Shown here piece by piece: positions 14,103 to 21,856 of a DNA stretch of 29,069 nucleotides. A program made the translations under genes and the position numbers. The stretch's first letter is position 1. Each line of letters starts with the position of its first letter. The notes beneath the pieces were generated by a model. The model made no database searches and was not told the origin of the DNA. It saw only the letters and a program-made list of their open reading frames with translations. The stretch comes from JARLFX01 sp036404255 (GTDB lineage Bacteria > Acidobacteriota > Terriglobia > Terriglobales > Acidobacteriaceae), in the NCBI GenBank assembly GCA_036404255.1, contig DASWOP010000058.1:1-29069 (forward strand). Direction: 5' to 3'.

Positions 14103-14717
14103 CTACAGGTTCAGCGTCTTTTTCAGGCTCCCCCGCTCCTGCTGGATCTTCTCCTGCAGCAGCGTGATCGCATACAAAAGCTGTTCTGGCCGCGGCGGGC
14201 ATCCCGGCACATACACATCCACCGGAATCACCTGATTTACCCCCTGCAGCAGCGCATAATTATTGAAAACTCCGCCTGAAGTCGCGCATGCGCCCATCGA
14301 AATCACCCACTTCGGCTCCGGCATCTGCTCGTAGAGCCGCCGGATCACCGGGGCCATCTTCTGCGATACCCGCCCCGCAACCACCATCAGGTCGCTCTGT
14401 CGCGGCGAAGGCCGGAAGACCTCAGACCCAAAGCGCGCAATGTCATAGCGCGAGCCGCCCATGGACATCATCTCGATCGCGCAGCACGCCAGCCCGAATG
14501 TCATCGGCCATATGGAGTTTTTCCGTGCCCAGTTCACCGCGGCATCCAGCGAGGCCAGAATCACGCCCTCAGGCAGATCGGTGCCCCAGCTTACTTCACG
14601 CAGTTTGTCCTGGTTTTTACCAAAGCTTGTCAGCGTACCGAACAAATGCCGGTCGTTCTGCTGCGGTGTAGCAGTCGGTCTTCCGCTGCTCGAGTTTTGT
14701 CCTGGGCCGATACTCAT
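14103..14717 (-). CDS. nuoB: NADH-quinone oxidoreductase subunit B (stand-alone)
   Basis: NuoB is the complex I subunit that holds cluster N2, the last iron-sulfur centre before quinone. The 204-residue protein has all four cluster ligands: Cys78 and Cys79 in GLACCAIEMM, Cys144 in GACATSGG and Cys173 in VPGCPPRPEQLL. The first ~45 residues are a poorly conserved, polar extension. ATG at 14717 fits the family length and has TATATT ending six bases upstream, which suggests a leaderless transcript. The frame stays open to a GTG at 14816, but that extension has no homology I can recognise. No other nuo gene is adjacent, so it is an isolated copy, possibly a second paralogue or a relocated gene. 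Confidence 0.93.
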   Translation of the reverse strand: MSIGPGQNSSSGRPTATPQQNDRHLFGTLTSFGKNQDKLREVSWGTDLPEGVILASLDAAVNWARKNSIWPMTFGLACCAIEMMSMGGSRYDIARFGSEVFRPSPRQSDLMVVAGRVSQKMAPVIRRLYEQMPEPKWVISMGACATSGGVFNNYALLQGVNQVIPVDVYVPGCPPRPEQLLYAITLLQEKIQQERGSLKKTLNL

Positions 14718-14723
14718 ACGTTC

Positions 14724-14729
14724 AATATA
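14724..14729 (-). promoter_or_regulatory. -10-like box six bases before the nuoB start
   Basis: On the minus strand TATATT (14729-14724) is followed by GAACGT and the nuoB ATG. There is no ribosome binding site. It fits the leaderless pattern seen at five other genes. Confidence 0.5.
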
Positions 14730-14917
14730 AAGGAATCCCGAACCATTCTCTGGTCCGTTCTTGCATAACTGATACTTCGATTGATGCCCCGTTTCACCAC
14801 AAACGTTGCACGTCACGAAATAAAAACTTCATCGCTCAAATAAATCCTCGGTGCTCATGCAGGTGTTTCGTTGCCCGCAGTACCGCTCCCTAAGCCCTGT
14901 TCTCTGATCCCTGCTGC

Positions 14918-15667
14918 CTACTTCCCACATCCCCGCCGATCCACCGCCAGCCCCGTCGCCGCCTCAAATTCTCGCGGTAGATGCAACGTGACCCGGAACC
15001 GCATCCATGTCACCGCGCCCAGCGGACTCGCTCCACTCGGCTCCGTCGTGTGCGGAGTCTGCGAAAAATGTGAAGCCACCGCCGCCGCCATCTGTGCCTG
15101 GTTCGCCGTCCCCGGAATCAACTTCGCATCCAGTATCTGCAACTCCGCCGTAGCCGACCCCGCCGCCAGCTCCGCCAGCTTCTCTCCCAGCGCTGCATTG
15201 TCTGGTGCGGCCAAATATGCCGTGTACGCCCTCTGCAGCCTCACCATGTCCGCAGCATTCGCCGCAAACTGGAACCTCCGTGGATTCCACGCCACCGCAT
15301 CCTGCGCCCTGAAGCTGAAATCCGTCGTGACCGCCAGCGGCGTCACCGAGTTATACGGTGGCGTCGCCAGCTCCGCCGCATCGTGCGCCGGTCGAGGCCC
15401 CTTCACCGGCAGAACTCGCACAATCCATCCCGCGCGCACCGCTTCCAGCGTGAACGCCATACCGTTCCCTAGCGGCTGCGTGTAGCTCTGCCCTGCCTGC
15501 GCCACACCCTCAAAGCTGGCGCTCGCGCACATCGTCTCCACTGGCGGCAGCTTGCTGGCGCTCTTCGTCGTCCAGGCCATCGCCCCTGCGCCGCTCCCTG
15601 CCACTACCAGCAGCACTGCCGCTGCAACCCGCCGCATACCGATCACATGTCTCATTGTTTGCATCAT
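14918..15667 (-). CDS. Exported protein of unknown function
   Basis: A 249-residue protein with an N-terminal hydrophobic segment (MRRVAAAVLLVVAGSGAGAMAW, about residues 11-32), either a signal peptide or a single membrane anchor. The mature part has alternating hydrophobic residues consistent with a mostly beta fold (GMAFTLEAVRAGWIVRVLPV; WMRFRVTLHLPREF) and a helical middle rich in Ala. I do not recognise a family. The start is uncertain: ATG codons occur at residues 1, 2, 5 and 11, and no clear ribosome binding site precedes any of them. It is divergent from amtB across a 212-bp intergenic region. Codon use matches its neighbours, which supports a real gene. Confidence 0.65.
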   Translation of the reverse strand: MMQTMRHVIGMRRVAAAVLLVVAGSGAGAMAWTTKSASKLPPVETMCASASFEGVAQAGQSYTQPLGNGMAFTLEAVRAGWIVRVLPVKGPRPAHDAAELATPPYNSVTPLAVTTDFSFRAQDAVAWNPRRFQFAANAADMVRLQRAYTAYLAAPDNAALGEKLAELAAGSATAELQILDAKLIPGTANQAQMAAAVASHFSQTPHTTEPSGASPLGAVTWMRFRVTLHLPREFEAATGLAVDRRGCGK

Positions 15668-15720
15668 CGCAGATGCGCTTGCCCATCCTCAACTGCACCG
15701 GCGGATGCTCGAAATAACAA

Positions 15721-15784
15721 TTTTTTATACGCCGAATCGCATCCACTTCTAACGATGCATTGTGCGTTTTTTTATACGCCGGAT
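15721..15784. repeat. Direct repeat pair upstream of amtB
   Basis: The 17-bp sequence TTTTTTATACGCCGAAT (15721-15737) recurs 47 bp later with one mismatch (15768-15784). The second copy lies about 100 bp before the amtB start. The pair could be a binding site for a regulator of amtB or of the divergent gene, or a small duplication. A TATAC core inside each copy could also be read as a -10 box. Confidence 0.55.
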
Positions 15785-15879
15785 TCGGTAAATTTATCCA
15801 AGCACACTTTAACCACATGTTTCTGTTACGTCCACACCGGGCACCCCCGAGCCCAGCCGCACGTAGTATTCGGAGTGAA

Positions 15880-17256
15880 ATGCTAACTTGTTGTTCCGCA
15901 CGCCGCCTTCTCGCCGCCGCTTCATTCGCCCTTCTCGCACCCGCAGCCCACGCACAAGCCGCCTCCGCACCCATCAGCAATGGTGACAACGCATGGATGC
16001 TGACCTCCTCCGCGCTTGTCCTGCTCATGACCGGCCCCGGCCTCGCACTCTTCTACTGCGGCCTCGTCCGCCGCAAGAATGTGCTCAACACCATGATGCA
16101 GTGCTTCGCCATGATGGCCGTTGTCACCGTGCTCTGGGCCTTCTTCGGATGGTCACTCGCCTTCAGTCCGGGTTACAGCTTCATTGGCGGGCTGCATCAG
16201 TGCTTCCTGCGCGGAGTCGGCCTCACGCCTGATCCCTTCTACGCCGCCACCATTCCCGCGCAGACGTTCATGGTCTACCAGCTCATGTTTGCCATCATCA
16301 CCCCCGCGCTCATCAGCGGAGCCTTCGCCGAGCGCATGAAGTTCTCCGCCATGCTCGCCTTCACCACGCTCTGGATCATCTTCGTCTATAGCCCCATGGC
16401 CCACATGGTCTGGGGCAAAGGCGGCCTGCTCAACTTTGCCGCCATCGGCTCCGGCCATCTCGGCGGCTACCTGCCTTCGCTGGACTTCGCCGGCGGCACC
16501 GTCGTCCACATCAGCTCCGGCGTCTCCGCCCTGGTCACCTGCCTCTATCTCGGCAAACGCCTCGGCTACCCGCAGGTGGATACCCGCCCGCACTCCGTCG
16601 TCCTCAGCCTCATCGGCGCCTGCATGCTCTGGGTCGGTTGGTTCGGATTCAACGCTGGCAGCGCACTCTCCGCGGGGACTCTCGCCACCAGCGCCTTCAT
16701 CAACACCCACTTCGCCGCAGCAGCAGCCACCATCGGCTGGTGCCTCATGGAGTGGCGCAAGAAGGGCAAATTCTCCGCTCTCGGCGCTATCTCCGGAGCA
16801 ATTGCCGGGCTCGTCGCCATCACACCCGCCTCCGGCTTCGTCACGCCCATGGCCGCGCTCGCTATCGGCCTCATCGCCGGAGCCTTCTGCTACTTCATGG
16901 TCATCAGCGTCAAAACCCGCTTCGGCTACGATGATTCGCTCGATGCCTTCGGCGTTCACGGCGCTGGCGGCACCATCGGCGCTCTGCTCACAGGCGTCTT
17001 TGCCAACTCCGCCATCCACGCCACCTACCGAGGCGGAGCGGCTACCGGCCTGCTCCAGGGCTATCCCCGCCAGATGCTCTACCAGGCCGCCGGCGTCCTC
17101 ATCGCCTGGACCGTCTCCATCGTCGGCACGCTCGTCATTCTCATCCTCGTCGATAAGTGCATCGGCCTCCGCGTCACCGTGACGGAAGAAGAGGAAGGCC
17201 TCGATCTCACCCAGCACGGAGAAGAGGGCTACGAGTGGGAGATCGTCACACGCTAG
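15880..17256 (+). CDS. amtB: Ammonium transporter
   Basis: An Amt-family inner-membrane channel that conducts ammonium under nitrogen limitation. The 458-residue protein has a signal sequence (residues 1-26, ending PAAHA) followed by the 11 helices expected. Family features are present: the conserved Asp in LDFAGGTVVH, the twin pore histidines in VVHISSGVSAL and FGVHGAGGTIGAL, and SGAFAERMKFSAM. The C-terminal tail (GLDLTQHGEEGYEWE) matches the cytoplasmic region that contacts PII. ATG at 15880 is chosen because it starts the signal peptide and has GGAG just upstream; the frame is open 40 codons further but that part is unlike the family. It is followed by glnK and glnD. The stop codon lies inside a strong hairpin. 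Confidence 0.95.
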   Translation: MLTCCSARRLLAAASFALLAPAAHAQAASAPISNGDNAWMLTSSALVLLMTGPGLALFYCGLVRRKNVLNTMMQCFAMMAVVTVLWAFFGWSLAFSPGYSFIGGLHQCFLRGVGLTPDPFYAATIPAQTFMVYQLMFAIITPALISGAFAERMKFSAMLAFTTLWIIFVYSPMAHMVWGKGGLLNFAAIGSGHLGGYLPSLDFAGGTVVHISSGVSALVTCLYLGKRLGYPQVDTRPHSVVLSLIGACMLWVGWFGFNAGSALSAGTLATSAFINTHFAAAAATIGWCLMEWRKKGKFSALGAISGAIAGLVAITPASGFVTPMAALAIGLIAGAFCYFMVISVKTRFGYDDSLDAFGVHGAGGTIGALLTGVFANSAIHATYRGGAATGLLQGYPRQMLYQAAGVLIAWTVSIVGTLVILILVDKCIGLRVTVTEEEEGLDLTQHGEEGYEWEIVTR

Positions 17257-17313
17257 TGCAATCCAGCCCGGGGCCAACACTGGAATCGCAATTTCCCCGG
17301 GCGATTGCACTAG
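17253..17313 (+). other. Intercistronic hairpin between amtB and glnK
   Basis: The arms at 17253-17273 and 17295-17313 pair over 19 bp: CTAGTGCAATC with GATTGCACTAG, a CA bulge, then GCCCGGGG with CCCCGGGC. The loop is 21 bases. The amtB stop codon lies in the stem. No T-run follows, so full termination is not expected. Likely roles are mRNA stabilisation or processing that sets different amtB and glnK levels. A TAGAAT hexamer at 17311-17316 could also serve as a secondary -10 box for glnK. Confidence 0.7.
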
Positions 17314-17364
17314 AATGGAATGAACCACAACGCACCATTTGAAGCCTTCGCTTCAGGAGACACC

Positions 17365-17703
17365 ATGCAGAAGATAGAGGCCATCATCCAGCCCTCCAAA
17401 CTAGACGCCGTCAAAGAGGCGCTCATCGAGGTCGGCATTCAGGGCATCACCATCCTGGAGGCACGCGGCCACGGCCGCCAGAAGGGCCATACCGAAACCT
17501 ACCGCGGGCGTGAATATTCAGTAGACCTGCTGCCCAAGCTCAAGCTCGAAATCATCGTCACCGACGACATGGTGGATGCCGTAGTCAACACCATCGCCAC
17601 CACCGCCCGCAGCGGCAAGATCGGCGACGGCAAGATCTTCGTTTCGCGCATAGACACCGCCATCCGCATCCGCAACGACGAGCGCGGCGACAACGCAATC
17701 TGA
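17365..17703 (+). CDS. glnK: Nitrogen regulatory protein P-II
   Basis: A 112-residue PII protein, the standard length. It opens MQKIEAIIQPSKLDAVKEAL. The T-loop carries Tyr51 in the YRGREYSVD motif, the residue that GlnD uridylylates, and the C-terminal region has GKIGDGKIFVS, part of the ATP and 2-oxoglutarate site. PII senses energy and carbon-nitrogen state and, when unmodified, blocks AmtB. The partner genes on both sides, amtB and glnD, support the name glnK, although glnB is an equally valid label. ATG at 17365 has AGGAG six bases upstream; an ATG 45 bp earlier lacks such a site. A large hairpin separates it from amtB. Confidence 0.95.
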   Translation: MQKIEAIIQPSKLDAVKEALIEVGIQGITILEARGHGRQKGHTETYRGREYSVDLLPKLKLEIIVTDDMVDAVVNTIATTARSGKIGDGKIFVSRIDTAIRIRNDERGDNAI

Positions 17704-17772
17704 ACCGCCACAGCGCACTACGAATTGCATGAATCACCCGCACCACCGCCGTGAAGGGAGGCGCCTCTGCCA

Positions 17773-20478
17773 ATGAACGACCAGCCCGGCCCCATCAACG
17801 CCCTGCGTGATTTCTATCAGCAGGGTCTGGCAGAGATTCGCGCCCAGTTCGAGCAGCAGCACACCGCCCGCACTGCCGGCCGTACCGCCATCGAGCAGCG
17901 TTCCCACCTCGCCGACGAACTCGTCCAGCGCCTCTGGGCCCGGTTCAGCGATCATCCCAAGCTCAAGTCCGGCGTTGCCATCGTCGCCATCGGCGGATAC
18001 GGCCGTCAGCAGCTCTTCCCTCAATCCGATCTTGATGTCCTCTTCCTCCTCGACAACTCCCTCAAGGAGCTCGAGATGAAGGACCCCATCCGCCGTATCA
18101 ATCAGGAGATATGGGATTGCGGTATCCGCGCCAGTCCGCAGACGCGCCAGCTCTCCGAGTGCGACGGCCTCATCATCGGCAATCCCGAATTCACGCTTTC
18201 GCTAATGGATCACCGCTTCCTCTGCGGCAACCGCAAGCTCTATGACAAGCTGGCGAAGGATGCTCTTCCCAAACTCCTCCAGCGCGACCATCGCACGCTC
18301 ATCGCCCGACTGGTAGAGATCACGCTGGACCGCCACGCCAAGTACGCCAACACGCTCTTCCATCTCGAGCCGAACATCAAAGACTGCCCCGGCGGCCTGC
18401 GCGACATGCACGTCTGCGGCTGGCTCACCACGCTCTACGGCATCGCCGCGCAGGCGCAGAAACAAGCTCGCCCCCAGCACAACAACCTCGCCGAGTTCCA
18501 TCAGGCGACAGACTTTCTCGCCACCGTGCGCTGCTTCCTCCACTACGCCCACGACCGCGACGACAACACCCTCTACTGGCAGTCGCAAGACGCAGCAGCA
18601 TCCGCCGCTCTCGCACTCGGCAACATCGGCAATCGCACCATCGATGCCTCGGTCTGGATGCGTTCTTTCTTCCGCAACGCCCGCACCATCCACCGCCGCA
18701 CCATGCAGTTGCTCGAAGAAGCTCCTCGCGTCCGCGGCTCGTCGTTATACGATCAGCTCCGCCGCCGCCACAAGCGCGTTCAGTACGACGGCTTCCACAT
18801 CCAGCACGGTCGCATCATCTTCGATGAGCCCGCCTCACCCCGCGCGCCCGATCCGGCCAACGATCCAGACACCGTGCTGTATCTCTTCGAAGCCATCGCC
18901 ACCCACGGCTGCAAGCTCTCCTCCGAAGCCGAAGACCGCCTCGAACCCGCCCTGCCCATCCTCGCCGCGAACCTCGAAGAGGGCCCTGCGCTCTGGACGC
19001 ACTTCCGCACCATCCTCAACGGCCCCTACGCCGGCGAAGCCCTGCGCGCCATGCACGCCCTCGGCATCCTCGAGCTCATCGTGCCCGAATTTCTCGGCAT
19101 TGATGCGCTCGTCATCCGCGACGCCTACCACCGCTACACCGTGGACGAGCACACCTTCGTGCTGATCGACGTGCTCCACAACCTCCAGCGCCCGCCCGAG
19201 CCGATGAACTCCAACAACCGGCCCAACACCCTCGCCGAATGGCAGCGCCGCTTCGGTGGTCTGCTGGCCGATCTCCCCCACCCCGAACTCCTCTACCTCG
19301 CCGCGCTCATGCACGACACCGGCAAAGGCCGCGACACGCCCGACCACTCCAAAGAGTCCGCCCGCATGGCGAAGAATCTCTTCGCCCGCATGGAGCTGGA
19401 CCCCTACGAAGCCGGCATCGTCCGCCATCTCATCGTCAACCACCTCGTCATGTCGTCCACCCTGCGCCGCGACATCTTCGATATGGAGACCCTGCGCCTC
19501 TTCGTTGAAAAAGTTGAATCGCCCGAGCAGCTGCGCATGCTCGCCCTGCTCACCTACGCCGACATCTCTGCCGTCCACCCCGACGCGCTCACGCCCTGGA
19601 AGGCCGAAAATCTCTGGAACCTCTACATCGGTGCGTCCAACTATCTCGACCGCACCGTCGATGACGACCGTGTCCGCTCCCGCGCCAACTCCGAACTCAT
19701 CCAGCGCGTCACCACGCTCGCCCCGGCACGTGCCAAAGAGATTCGCGCCTACCTGCAGGGATTCCCGCAGCGCTATCTGCGCACGCGCACGCCCGAGCAG
19801 GTCTTCGCCCACTTTGAGCTCGCCTCCGGCCTGGTCAAGCCCTCCCCTGCCGCAAAAGATACCGAAGCCAACATCGCCGCCGCCGTCGAACTCGTACTGC
19901 ATCAGGCCACCCCCGTCAGCGAAATCACCCTGGTCGCGCTGGACCGCCCGCGCCTCTTCGCCACCATCGCCGGTGCCCTCGCCGCCTGGGGCATGGACAT
20001 CGTGAACGCAGACGCCTTCGCCAACGGCTCTGGCATCGTGGTCGATAGCTTTAGCTTCATCGACCGTTTTCGCACGCTGGAGCTGAACCCCTCCGAGCAC
20101 AAGCGTTTCCTCAAGAGCCTGAAAGACGCGCTCACCGGAGCCATGCCGGTAGAGAAGCTGCTCGCCTCGCGCACCCGCGGCGGCAAGCGCAAGCCGCCAA
20201 AGGTCAGCGTCGAGACGCAGATCAACTTCAACCACGAGGTCTCCAGCCACAGCACCATCCTGCAAGTCGTCGCGCAGGACGTCCCCGGCCTGCTCCGCGC
20301 CATCTCCCTCACGGTAGCGGACCACGACTGCAACATCGAAGTCGCCCTGATCGATACCGAAGGCGAGATGGCGATTGACGTCTTCTACATCACCCGCGCC
20401 GGCCAAAAGCTAGACTCCGCCCGCGCCGGCCTCCTCCGCGACGACCTCATCGTCGCCATCGCCCGCAACACCAAGTAG
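17773..20478 (+). CDS. glnD: [Protein-PII] uridylyltransferase/uridylyl-removing enzyme
   Basis: GlnD adds UMP to PII when glutamine is low and removes it when glutamine is high. The 901-residue protein has the full architecture: an N-terminal nucleotidyltransferase domain with GGYGR (74-78) and SDLD (85-88), a helical linker, an HD hydrolase domain with HDTGKG near residue 514, and two C-terminal ACT domains starting near residues 717 and 826, which sense glutamine. All motifs look intact, so both activities are likely. The start has AAGGGAGG about 12 bases upstream. It lies 69 bp after glnK and completes the amtB-glnK-glnD cluster. A small membrane-protein gene follows after 33 bp. Confidence 0.96.
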   Translation: MNDQPGPINALRDFYQQGLAEIRAQFEQQHTARTAGRTAIEQRSHLADELVQRLWARFSDHPKLKSGVAIVAIGGYGRQQLFPQSDLDVLFLLDNSLKELEMKDPIRRINQEIWDCGIRASPQTRQLSECDGLIIGNPEFTLSLMDHRFLCGNRKLYDKLAKDALPKLLQRDHRTLIARLVEITLDRHAKYANTLFHLEPNIKDCPGGLRDMHVCGWLTTLYGIAAQAQKQARPQHNNLAEFHQATDFLATVRCFLHYAHDRDDNTLYWQSQDAAASAALALGNIGNRTIDASVWMRSFFRNARTIHRRTMQLLEEAPRVRGSSLYDQLRRRHKRVQYDGFHIQHGRIIFDEPASPRAPDPANDPDTVLYLFEAIATHGCKLSSEAEDRLEPALPILAANLEEGPALWTHFRTILNGPYAGEALRAMHALGILELIVPEFLGIDALVIRDAYHRYTVDEHTFVLIDVLHNLQRPPEPMNSNNRPNTLAEWQRRFGGLLADLPHPELLYLAALMHDTGKGRDTPDHSKESARMAKNLFARMELDPYEAGIVRHLIVNHLVMSSTLRRDIFDMETLRLFVEKVESPEQLRMLALLTYADISAVHPDALTPWKAENLWNLYIGASNYLDRTVDDDRVRSRANSELIQRVTTLAPARAKEIRAYLQGFPQRYLRTRTPEQVFAHFELASGLVKPSPAAKDTEANIAAAVELVLHQATPVSEITLVALDRPRLFATIAGALAAWGMDIVNADAFANGSGIVVDSFSFIDRFRTLELNPSEHKRFLKSLKDALTGAMPVEKLLASRTRGGKRKPPKVSVETQINFNHEVSSHSTILQVVAQDVPGLLRAISLTVADHDCNIEVALIDTEGEMAIDVFYITRAGQKLDSARAGLLRDDLIVAIARNTK

Positions 20479-20511
20479 AGCAGCTCTCCGTCTAAGTTGT
20501 AGGAGCACGAT

Positions 20512-20895
20512 ATGCTGTCCCGCCCTCTCTGGCCTTACCGTATTCTCAGCCTGCTCGGCGTAGCAATGGCCGTGTCATGGGAAGTCATCCTTCATTTCGC
20601 TCACGAACACATGGCGCACTTCCCAAATGGGTCGACTCATTACACTCCAGAGCCCTTTCGCACCCACCTTATTTTCATCTATCTAGTGGTGATTTCGTAC
20701 GGAATGTTCTTTCAGCAAAAGTGGGCTGCGATCAACTTTGCAGTCTGTTCATTCATCATCTGCGGAGTCTTTCTTATCTCTGCGTTCATGGCATTGCCAT
20801 TGTCACTTTTTAGCCTGCCCTACGCAGTTTTAGCCATCGCCCCTGGCATCATTTCAATTCGATATTGGCCTAAACATCAAAAATCCTCGATATAG
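20512..20895 (+). CDS. Small four-helix membrane protein, unknown function
   Basis: A 127-residue hydrophobic protein with four likely membrane helices (about residues 8-26, 52-70, 71-94 and 97-113). The polar loop after helix 1 is His-rich (HFAHEHMAHFPNGSTHY), which could bind metal or haem, but I recognise no family. An AGGAG site lies six bases before the ATG. Codon use is less GC-biased than in glnD and tmk, which may indicate recent acquisition or low expression. It lies 33 bp after glnD and 71 bp before tmk, so it may be carried on the same transcript. Confidence 0.7.
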   Translation: MLSRPLWPYRILSLLGVAMAVSWEVILHFAHEHMAHFPNGSTHYTPEPFRTHLIFIYLVVISYGMFFQQKWAAINFAVCSFIICGVFLISAFMALPLSLFSLPYAVLAIAPGIISIRYWPKHQKSSI

Positions 20896-20966
20896 TCGGC
20901 TCTATATATTGCAGTCCCGTCGAGAGAAGCGCTGCCCTGTTCCCTGCATTTACACTTACATCAACC

Positions 20967-21638
20967 ATGCAAGGCTTCTTCATCACCTTCGAGGGCCTCG
21001 ACGGCTCTGGTAAAACCACGCAGATCAAGCGTCTCGCCGCCTGGCTCCAGTCCCGCGGCCGCACCGTTATCCTCACGCGCAACCCCGGCGGCACCGCGCT
21101 CGGCGACCGCATCCGCGCCATCATTCTCGACTCCCGCACCGAAGCCGCCACCGGCGACATCACTCCCAAGGCCGAACTTGCCCTCATGTTCGCCGACCGA
21201 GCGCAGAACATCGCCGAAATCATCCGTCCCGCGCTCGCTGCTGGCAGCGTCGTCCTCTGTGATCGCTACACGGATTCATCTGAGGCATACCAGGGCGGCG
21301 GCCGCCAGCTCGGCTCAGAGACGATCCTCGCCGCCCACCGCACTATCTGCGACGACTTTCAGCCCAACCTCACCATTCTCCTGCTGCCGCCTCTCGCCGC
21401 ATCGTTAGCCCGCGCCCGCCGCCGCAACGAGCGCCACACCCAGCAGCACGGCACCGACGAGAACCGTTTCGAGCGCGAGGACGAAGGCTTCTACGCCCGC
21501 GCCTACGCCGCCTACCGCGCCATCGCCGTCCGTGACAGCCACCGCGTCGTCCTCATCGAAGACGATGCCACCATCGACGCCATCCACCAGAAGATCGTCG
21601 CCATCGTCGCCGAAAAGCTAAACCTCCCCACCGACTAG
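20967..21638 (+). CDS. tmk: Thymidylate kinase
   Basis: Phosphorylates dTMP to dTDP for DNA synthesis. The 223-residue protein carries the P-loop GLDGSGKTT (10-18), the DR(Y) motif in LCDRYTDSSEAYQGGGR, and a lid region with several Arg residues near FEREDEGFYARAYAAYR. An Arg-rich RARRRNER stretch lies near residue 150. Length is close to the family norm of about 210. The ATG at 20967 starts at the family N-terminus; the ribosome binding site is weak. holB lies 218 bp downstream, a common pairing, but the long pyrimidine-rich gap suggests they may be separate units. Confidence 0.95.
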   Translation: MQGFFITFEGLDGSGKTTQIKRLAAWLQSRGRTVILTRNPGGTALGDRIRAIILDSRTEAATGDITPKAELALMFADRAQNIAEIIRPALAAGSVVLCDRYTDSSEAYQGGGRQLGSETILAAHRTICDDFQPNLTILLLPPLAASLARARRRNERHTQQHGTDENRFEREDEGFYARAYAAYRAIAVRDSHRVVLIEDDATIDAIHQKIVAIVAEKLNLPTD

Positions 21639-21856
21639 TTCCTTCGGTCATCATCCTGTACCTCTAACCCCCTTTCGCCTTTGCCTCTCTTTTTTGCTTT
21701 TGCTTTTGCCTTTGTCTTTGCCTCTAACCCTCTTTTGTCTTTAAATCCCGAAAATCCAGAATCTTCCGTCCAATCCGTGCTGAGTTTTTGTCTTTATCCC
21801 GGCAATCCCAATATCCCCATCATCACCGTTAAGCATTTCTTGCTACCCTTGAACCT
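21639..21856. repeat. Pyrimidine-rich low-complexity gap between tmk and holB
   Basis: At about 21663-21745 the plus strand is almost entirely C and T with short repeated units (CTTTTG, CCTTTG, GCCTCT). The tract then gives way to AATCC/ATCCGTG fragments like those near thiG. No gene is seen. The last bases before the holB GTG carry TACCCT seven bases upstream of the start, near the spacing of the leaderless promoters, but this case is weaker. Confidence 0.45.

Noticed and set aside
14718..14816. N-terminal extension of nuoB with a CNVC motif
   Set aside because: The extension has no family match, begins at GTG without a ribosome binding site, and the ATG at 14717 fits the family length.
15668..15879. 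Sigma-54 promoter for amtB
   Set aside because: No TGGC-N9-TGC type match at a usable distance from the amtB start was seen.
16153..17328. 391-codon minus-strand open frame
   Set aside because: Antisense to amtB and very Glu/Asp/Gly-rich, typical of the reverse frame of GC-rich genes.
18835..20406. 523-codon minus-strand open frame
   Set aside because: Antisense to glnD, whose HD and ACT domains are clear; the reverse frame is a composition shadow.
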